This document shows positions 59,321 through 64,000 of a stretch of 64,000 bases of DNA, piece after piece. The stretch is from Cytophagales bacterium. GTDB lineage: Bacteria > Bacteroidota > Bacteroidia > Cytophagales > Spirosomataceae. The stretch lies in assembly GCA_024742395.1 (NCBI GenBank), contig JANSYO010000003.1, positions 87,707 through 151,706 of the forward strand, given 5' to 3'. The position numbers and the translations under genes were made by a program. The notes under the pieces were generated by a model that searched no databases, was not told where the DNA came from, and worked only from the letters and a program-made list of their open reading frames with translations. Position 1 is the stretch's first letter; each line of letters opens with the position of its first letter.

Positions 59321-59851
59321 ATGACAAAAAATAAACTTTTTACTCTTACTTCTCTTTTCAAAGAATTCATGATGCTAATTATAATATCAGCACTCATTTT
59401 TTTTGTCATGAGTATAATGGATCACAAAGAGAATAAAGGGATACTAGTCGTTTTTTTAATGGTATTTTCTTTAGCTAAGGTTTATGTGTTGATTTCTAAA
59501 ACTTTCGGAAAAATGGACACGCTGATAAGGAATAATCATAAGGTTAGCCACATCTTATTCTTTTCAATCACGATCATTTTCATTATAAACATTTCTTTCA
59601 CCTTAGACTATTTGTGTGTTTCAGACATCTATGTAAACTCCTTTAATGGACTAAACCTCAATCAACCATTCTTCTACAAATTTTTCGACTTGTTCTATTT
59701 CAGTATAGTAACATTTACAACCGTGGGATATGGAGACATTGTTCCTGTTGGCAAGATTGTTAAACTTTTAACAATCTTAGAAATGGCTACTGCATTTATA
59801 ACCATTGTTTTCATCCTATCAAAATATACTAGAAACCATGAAAAAATCTAA
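59321..59851 (+). CDS. potassium-channel-like (Ion_trans_2) protein
   Basis: 176 residues with two N-terminal helices (LIIISALIFFVMSIMD; LVVFLMVFSLAKVYVLI), then outer helix (LFFSITIIFIINISFTLDYL), pore loop and inner helix. The K+ selectivity filter T134-V-G-Y-G-D139 is intact in FSIVTFTTVGYGDIVP. There is no cytoplasmic RCK domain. It should form a tetrameric K+ channel. The last 14 bases overlap the permease start at 59838. Why a K+ channel sits in a copper cluster is not obvious; charge compensation during metal efflux is one idea. Confidence 0.88.
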   Translation: MTKNKLFTLTSLFKEFMMLIIISALIFFVMSIMDHKENKGILVVFLMVFSLAKVYVLISKTFGKMDTLIRNNHKVSHILFFSITIIFIINISFTLDYLCVSDIYVNSFNGLNLNQPFFYKFFDLFYFSIVTFTTVGYGDIVPVGKIVKLLTILEMATAFITIVFILSKYTRNHEKI

Positions 59852-61196
59852 AACCAAAAGCGACGACAAAATATCACTACTGAGTTCCATATCATTGGGT
59901 ACAGGGGTAATGATAGGTGCGGGGATATTTGTATTAATGGGTCAAATTGCTGAGCTAGTTGGAGACTTGTTTCCGCTCGCTTTTGTTGCTGGAGCAATAG
60001 TCGTTGGGTTTAGCTCATATTCTTATGTTAAGTTCTCTAATGCCTTTCCTTCATCTGGAGGGGTTGTAAAGTTCTTAACTAAATCATATGGCCCAGGAAC
60101 GGCAACAGGCACGTTTTCACTATTAATGTATGTTTCCATGGTTATCGCCGAGAGTTTAGTGGCAGGCACATTTGGAACTTACACATTACGCTTATTTCCA
60201 AAGGAGTACTCAGGCTATTCATCAGTTTTAGGAGTAATACTTATTGCACTTGCTTACATTATCAATGTCTCTGGAAACAAGATTATCGGAGCAACAGCAA
60301 CATTTACTGCCATAATAAAAGTTGCAGGAATCGCCATACTTGCTATTTCAGGACTTGTGGCATCGGGCTTACCAACTATTACAGGCCAATTCACAACCAA
60401 TGAAAGTCAAGTATTTTCTAATGAATTTGCTTTCGTAGCGGCATTGGCTCTATCCATTTTAGCATTTAAAGGATTTACTACCATTACCAATCAAGGAGGG
60501 GATATTGTTGATCCAAACAAGAACGTAGGCCAATCAATCATTATCTCTATTGCGGTATGCACTGTAATTTATGTAACCCTAGCATTATCCGTAGCAGGGG
60601 GCTTAAGTATCCCTGAAATTATAGAAGCCAAAGATTATGCATTAGCAGCCGCAGCAGAGCCTATTTTTGGAAATTGGGGCTCAACCCTTACAATTATTTT
60701 GGCAATCGTAGCTACAGTATCAGGAGTAATTGCAAGTGTATATTCTGCATCTAGAATGTTAGCAATGTTGAGTAAAATGAAACAAGTTCCTAATCTCGAT
60801 AAAATTGGTAATTTCAAGAATCCAGCACTAATTTTCACAGTATGCTTGGCTATCATTCTTACTATTCTTTTCGATTTAACTCGAATAGCTTCCTTAGGTG
60901 CTATTTTTTATATAATCATGGATATTGCCATCCATTGGGGCTTGGTAAGATATTTAAGAAAAGAAGTAGAATTCAGTATCGCCATTCCGCTAGTGGCAAT
61001 AGTCATGGACTTTATTGTGCTTTCAGCATTTATCTATTTGAAATACGACAGTGACCCACTAGTTCTGGTCGTTGCTGCTATTGGAATAATATTAATCATT
61101 GTTTCCGAACGTCTCTTCATGAAATCCCATACTGATAAAGATGGAAACATGAATATGGGAATGGATGAAACGAATCATAATGAAATGAACTTGTAA
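59838..61196 (+). CDS. APC-superfamily permease with Met/His-rich C-terminal tail
   Basis: 452 residues from the ATG at 59838 (MKKSKTKSDDKISLLSSISL), chosen over a start 11 codons upstream inside the channel gene. About twelve helices follow. The family motif GTGVMIGAGIFVLMG in TM1 and the AFKGFTTITNQGGDIVDPNK block in TM6 are clear. Such proteins transport amino acids or amines with H+ or Na+. The C-terminal tail NMNMGMDETNHNEMNL is rich in Met and His, unusual for an amino-acid permease and like copper-binding tails. Position between a K+ channel and a copper ATPase supports a metal-linked role, but the substrate is unknown. Confidence 0.85.
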   Translation: MKKSKTKSDDKISLLSSISLGTGVMIGAGIFVLMGQIAELVGDLFPLAFVAGAIVVGFSSYSYVKFSNAFPSSGGVVKFLTKSYGPGTATGTFSLLMYVSMVIAESLVAGTFGTYTLRLFPKEYSGYSSVLGVILIALAYIINVSGNKIIGATATFTAIIKVAGIAILAISGLVASGLPTITGQFTTNESQVFSNEFAFVAALALSILAFKGFTTITNQGGDIVDPNKNVGQSIIISIAVCTVIYVTLALSVAGGLSIPEIIEAKDYALAAAAEPIFGNWGSTLTIILAIVATVSGVIASVYSASRMLAMLSKMKQVPNLDKIGNFKNPALIFTVCLAIILTILFDLTRIASLGAIFYIIMDIAIHWGLVRYLRKEVEFSIAIPLVAIVMDFIVLSAFIYLKYDSDPLVLVVAAIGIILIIVSERLFMKSHTDKDGNMNMGMDETNHNEMNL

Positions 61197-61225
61197 AGTC
61201 ATTTCTCATTTAAAACATAGTAAAG

Positions 61226-63706
61226 ATGAAACATACATATAAAATATCGGGAATGACTTGTAGTGGCTGTTGCAATCATGTGACAGCTGTACTATCTAAA
61301 GTCGAAGGGGTTAAAGAGGCAACAGTAGATTTGGAAAAGGGAGAAGCAAAAATAGAAATGGATAAACATATTGATATCCAAACCTTTCAAGAAGCTCTAG
61401 AAAAAGATGGAGACAAGTACAAAATCCATAATCTTGGAGATACCATACCACAATCTAAAAAGGTAGCTAAGGGTAATGCTTCTGGCACATTTTATTGTCC
61501 AATGCATTGTGAGGGCGACAAGACTTATGACCAGCCAGGCGATTGCCCAGTTTGCGGTATGGATTTGGTTGAAGAACTCAATACGCAGAATAAAAAAGGT
61601 GAATATACCTGTCCCATGCATCCTGAAATAAGGCAAAATGGCCCAGGAAGTTGCCCAAAGTGCGGTATGGATTTAGTTCCAGTTATGCCATCTTCACAAG
61701 AGGACTCGACTTACAAAACATTGCTTAGCAAATTCAAAATAGCAGTGGGGTTCACCTTGCCCATCTTTATCATGGTAATGGTAGAAATGATACCAAATAA
61801 CCCCATAAGCAAATACTTAGATAGAGATATTAGCAACTGGTCACAGTTAGTACTCTCCTTACCAGTTGTGTTTTACGCCTGTTGGATGTTTTTTCAAAAA
61901 GCGTGGATATCATTCATGACCCTGAATTTGAATATGTTTAGTTTGATTGGCATAGGTGCTGGTGCAGCATTTATCTTTAGTGTTGTTGCATTACTTTTTC
62001 CCGACATTTTTCCAGCCCAGTTTAAAAACTCCGACGGTAGTGTATTTCTCTACTTTGAGGCTGTTACAGTGATTCTAACATTAGTTTTATTAGGTCAATT
62101 ACTTGAGGCAAGAGCCCACAGTCAAACAAGTGGAGCCATCAAAGAATTGCTAAAACTATCTCCTACAGAAGCCATTCTGGTAGAAGGAAAAGAAGAAAAA
62201 GTAATTTCTATTCACGACATAAAAGTTGGAGACCTCTTAAGAGTTAAGCCAGGTGATAAAATTCCAGTTGATGGCAAAATAAAGGAAGGGAATAGTAGCA
62301 TTGATGAATCCATGATTACGGGAGAGCCAATACCTGTTAGCAAGGAAGTTGATGATAAGGTAAGTTCAGGTACAATTAACGGAAACCGTTCTTTTACAAT
62401 GCTTGCCGAGAAAGTTGGAGATGAAACATTACTATCTCAAATCATAAAAATGGTGAATGATGCGAGCCGTTCGAAGGCTCCCATTCAGAAATTGGCAGAC
62501 ACTATTTCTAAATACTTCGTCCCAATTGTGATCATTACTGCAATTATCACTTTTATAGTTTGGAATGTATTCGGACCTGAGCCATCTCTGGTTTATGCAT
62601 TTGTAAATGCTCTTGCAGTACTCATTATAGCTTGTCCTTGTGCTTTAGGGCTTGCGACTCCTATGTCTGTAATGGTAGGCGTAGGTAAGGGTGCACAGAA
62701 CGGAGTTTTGATAAAAAATGCTGAGGCATTGGAGAAGATGAACAAGGTGGACGTACTCATAACTGATAAAACAGGTACAATTACAGAAGGTAAACCCTCT
62801 TTAGAAAAAGTAGTTTCATTTGGTAAATACTCGGAATCCGAATTACTAGCAATATCGGCATCTCTTAATGCTCAAAGCGAACACCCATTAGCTGAAGCAA
62901 TAGTAAAGAAAGCCAAAGAGAATAAATTAACGATTTCGAAAGTGCAAAACTTTGAAGCCGTTTCGGGTAAAGGAGTTACAGGTTCGGTTGAAGATAAATC
63001 TATTGCAATAGGTAATAAAGCAATGATGGAGCAAGCAAATTCAGAAATATCAAAAGAACAAAATGAAGTTGTAGTAGAAGAACAAAAAAAGGGTAAGACT
63101 GTTTCATATATAGGCATCAACGGAAAAGTAGAGGGAATTTTGATAATCTCTGATGCTATTAAAGCAACCAGTAAAAAAGCTATTCAAGAGCTTATGGATG
63201 ATGGTATCATGGTGTACATGCTCACCGGAGACAATCACAATACTGCACAAGCGGTAGCCAAAGAATTGAATTTGACACATTTCAAAGCTGAATGTCTTCC
63301 GCAAGACAAGCTAGATGAAATCAAAAAGCTTCAATCCGAAGGTAAAATTGTGGCAATGGCTGGAGATGGAATAAATGATGCCCCTGCTTTGGCTCAAGCC
63401 GATATTGGCATTGCCATGGGTACTGGTACTGATGTCGCCATTGAGAGTGCAAAGATTACTTTATTGAAAGGCGATTTACATGGAATAGTCAAAGCTAAAG
63501 AGCTCAGTGAAAAGGTGATGAGTAATATCAAACAAAACCTATTTTTTGCTTTTGCATATAACGTTTTGGGGATTCCTGTTGCTGCTGGAGTATTATACCC
63601 ATTTTTTGGAATTCTTTTATCACCAATGATAGCTGCTGCCGCCATGAGTTTTAGCTCAGTTTCTGTAATAGCAAACTCCTTGAGACTAAGGAATATAAAT
63701 TTGTAA
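61226..63706 (+). CDS. copA: copper-translocating P-type ATPase (CopA, P1B)
   Basis: 826 residues. An N-terminal HMA domain ([12 protein letters not shown]12/C15) is followed by two heavy-metal-binding YHS-like domains ([20 protein letters not shown] and [20 protein letters not shown]; about residues 88-150). The transmembrane metal site is C470-P-C472 in [13 protein letters not shown], phosphorylation D514 in [11 protein letters not shown], the HP motif is in SEHPLAEAI, and [11 protein letters not shown] is the hinge. CPC with these motifs indicates Cu(I) export from cytoplasm to periplasm. It ends the main run of the copper cluster, 29 bases after the permease. The remnant of an AraC-type regulator lies just downstream. 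Confidence 0.95.
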   Translation: MKHTYKISGMTCSGCCNHVTAVLSKVEGVKEATVDLEKGEAKIEMDKHIDIQTFQEALEKDGDKYKIHNLGDTIPQSKKVAKGNASGTFYCPMHCEGDKTYDQPGDCPVCGMDLVEELNTQNKKGEYTCPMHPEIRQNGPGSCPKCGMDLVPVMPSSQEDSTYKTLLSKFKIAVGFTLPIFIMVMVEMIPNNPISKYLDRDISNWSQLVLSLPVVFYACWMFFQKAWISFMTLNLNMFSLIGIGAGAAFIFSVVALLFPDIFPAQFKNSDGSVFLYFEAVTVILTLVLLGQLLEARAHSQTSGAIKELLKLSPTEAILVEGKEEKVISIHDIKVGDLLRVKPGDKIPVDGKIKEGNSSIDESMITGEPIPVSKEVDDKVSSGTINGNRSFTMLAEKVGDETLLSQIIKMVNDASRSKAPIQKLADTISKYFVPIVIITAIITFIVWNVFGPEPSLVYAFVNALAVLIIACPCALGLATPMSVMVGVGKGAQNGVLIKNAEALEKMNKVDVLITDKTGTITEGKPSLEKVVSFGKYSESELLAISASLNAQSEHPLAEAIVKKAKENKLTISKVQNFEAVSGKGVTGSVEDKSIAIGNKAMMEQANSEISKEQNEVVVEEQKKGKTVSYIGINGKVEGILIISDAIKATSKKAIQELMDDGIMVYMLTGDNHNTAQAVAKELNLTHFKAECLPQDKLDEIKKLQSEGKIVAMAGDGINDAPALAQADIGIAMGTGTDVAIESAKITLLKGDLHGIVKAKELSEKVMSNIKQNLFFAFAYNVLGIPVAAGVLYPFFGILLSPMIAAAAMSFSSVSVIANSLRLRNINL

Positions 63707-63728
63707 AGATATTGATAATCAAAGGGGT

Positions 63729-63953
63729 ATGAATAACTTTATCAAAAATATGGTTTGCCATAGATACAGAGATGTAATCGAAATAGAAATTGATTTCCTT
63801 GGCCTAATGCTTAGTCTTAATTAATTAGGAAAGGGAGTTAATTTGACAGTTTTATAAATCAAATTTGTTAGTAGACTTTTCTATTTTGGTATGCAAAAAA
63901 ATCAATTTCCGCTTTCGGATATCAAAGAAAAGATTCTCATTTCTATAAATTAG
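63729..63953 (+). pseudogene. remnant of an AraC-type regulator N-terminus
   Basis: The frame opens MNNFIKNMVCHRYRDVIEIE, then stops after 31 codons (TAA at 63822). It continues in the same frame with LGKGVNL and, later, a DIKEKILISI segment before the final TAG. The start resembles the N-terminus of Bacteroidota AraC proteins found beside copper ATPases (IKNMVCxRC..VV..EL..LGL; recalled), but the second cysteine is Tyr, in-frame stops interrupt it, and no HTH follows before the window ends. It reads as a decayed or truncated gene. The last 47 bases of the window hold nothing recognisable. Confidence 0.6.
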
Positions 63954-64000
63954 TTACGATATCTATAGAATTGAATTTTATAACTTATTATAGTTAATAG

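Noticed and set aside
1..64000. CRISPR arrays, rRNA operons, riboswitches, transposase genes
   Set aside because: Looked for and not seen: no regularly spaced repeats, no rRNA-like blocks, no IS-type transposase frames.

Overview
The window looks like chromosomal DNA of a low-GC, probably marine member of the Bacteroidota, most likely Cytophagales-like (inference). The support is families largely typical of that phylum (HYC_CC_PP, DUF5686, DUF3347, TonB receptors with OMP_b-brl_3 barrels, an ASPIC/UnbV-VCBS lipoprotein), promoters of the TAnnTTTG type, and very tight gene packing with ATGA or TAATG overlaps. No rRNA, complete tRNA or CRISPR array was seen.

Left part (1-22995), polysaccharide and sugar use. 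A five-gene + strand operon (PSD1/DUF1553, DUF1501, beta-propeller, membrane cytochrome with LRR tail, SGNH hydrolase) ends at a bidirectional terminator. It is followed by a set that reads as degradation of sulfated, fucose-containing glycans: GH29 alpha-L-fucosidase, three S1 sulfatases, an L-rhamnose/L-fucose mutarotase-family protein, a fuconolactonase-type amidohydrolase (frameshifted), a zinc sugar-acid dehydrogenase, a large VCBS/ASPIC lipoprotein and an AraC regulator. A 21-bp-spaced direct-repeat site occurs both in front of the AraC gene and upstream of the fucosidase promoter, linking regulator and target. A TonB-dependent receptor follows, without a SusD partner in the window.

Middle (23147-32266), envelope and metal functions. 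A TetR-controlled operon encodes an outer-membrane protein, an ABC ATPase with two FtsX-like permeases, and a LolA-like protein. A fatty-acid hydroxylase stands alone. A three-gene operon (Cys-rich membrane protein, AztD-like metallochaperone, MerC-like protein) is driven from a promoter embedded in two identical 7-1-7 palindromes that look like Zur operators.

Right part (32783-64000), mosaic accessory DNA. A tyrosine recombinase and a small HTH protein sit beside repeated tRNA-3'-end-like remnants and Rho-independent terminators, which look like an attachment-site scar. Then come a four-gene minus-strand lipid cassette (START protein, fatty-acid hydroxylase, GT4 glycosyltransferase, LPG-synthase-TM protein), a 1.26 kb stretch with no gene, a DUF5686/GtrA/GT39 operon (GtrA frameshifted), a two-component system, and a long copper/silver resistance cluster: HYC_CC_PP protein, CusA-, CusC- and CusB-like efflux pump, multicopper oxidase with C-terminal barrel, a 38-residue di-cysteine membrane peptide, two free DUF3347 proteins, a haem-binding protein, a K+ channel, an APC permease with a Met/His-rich tail, and a CopA P-type ATPase. 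A decayed AraC-type regulator remnant closes the window.
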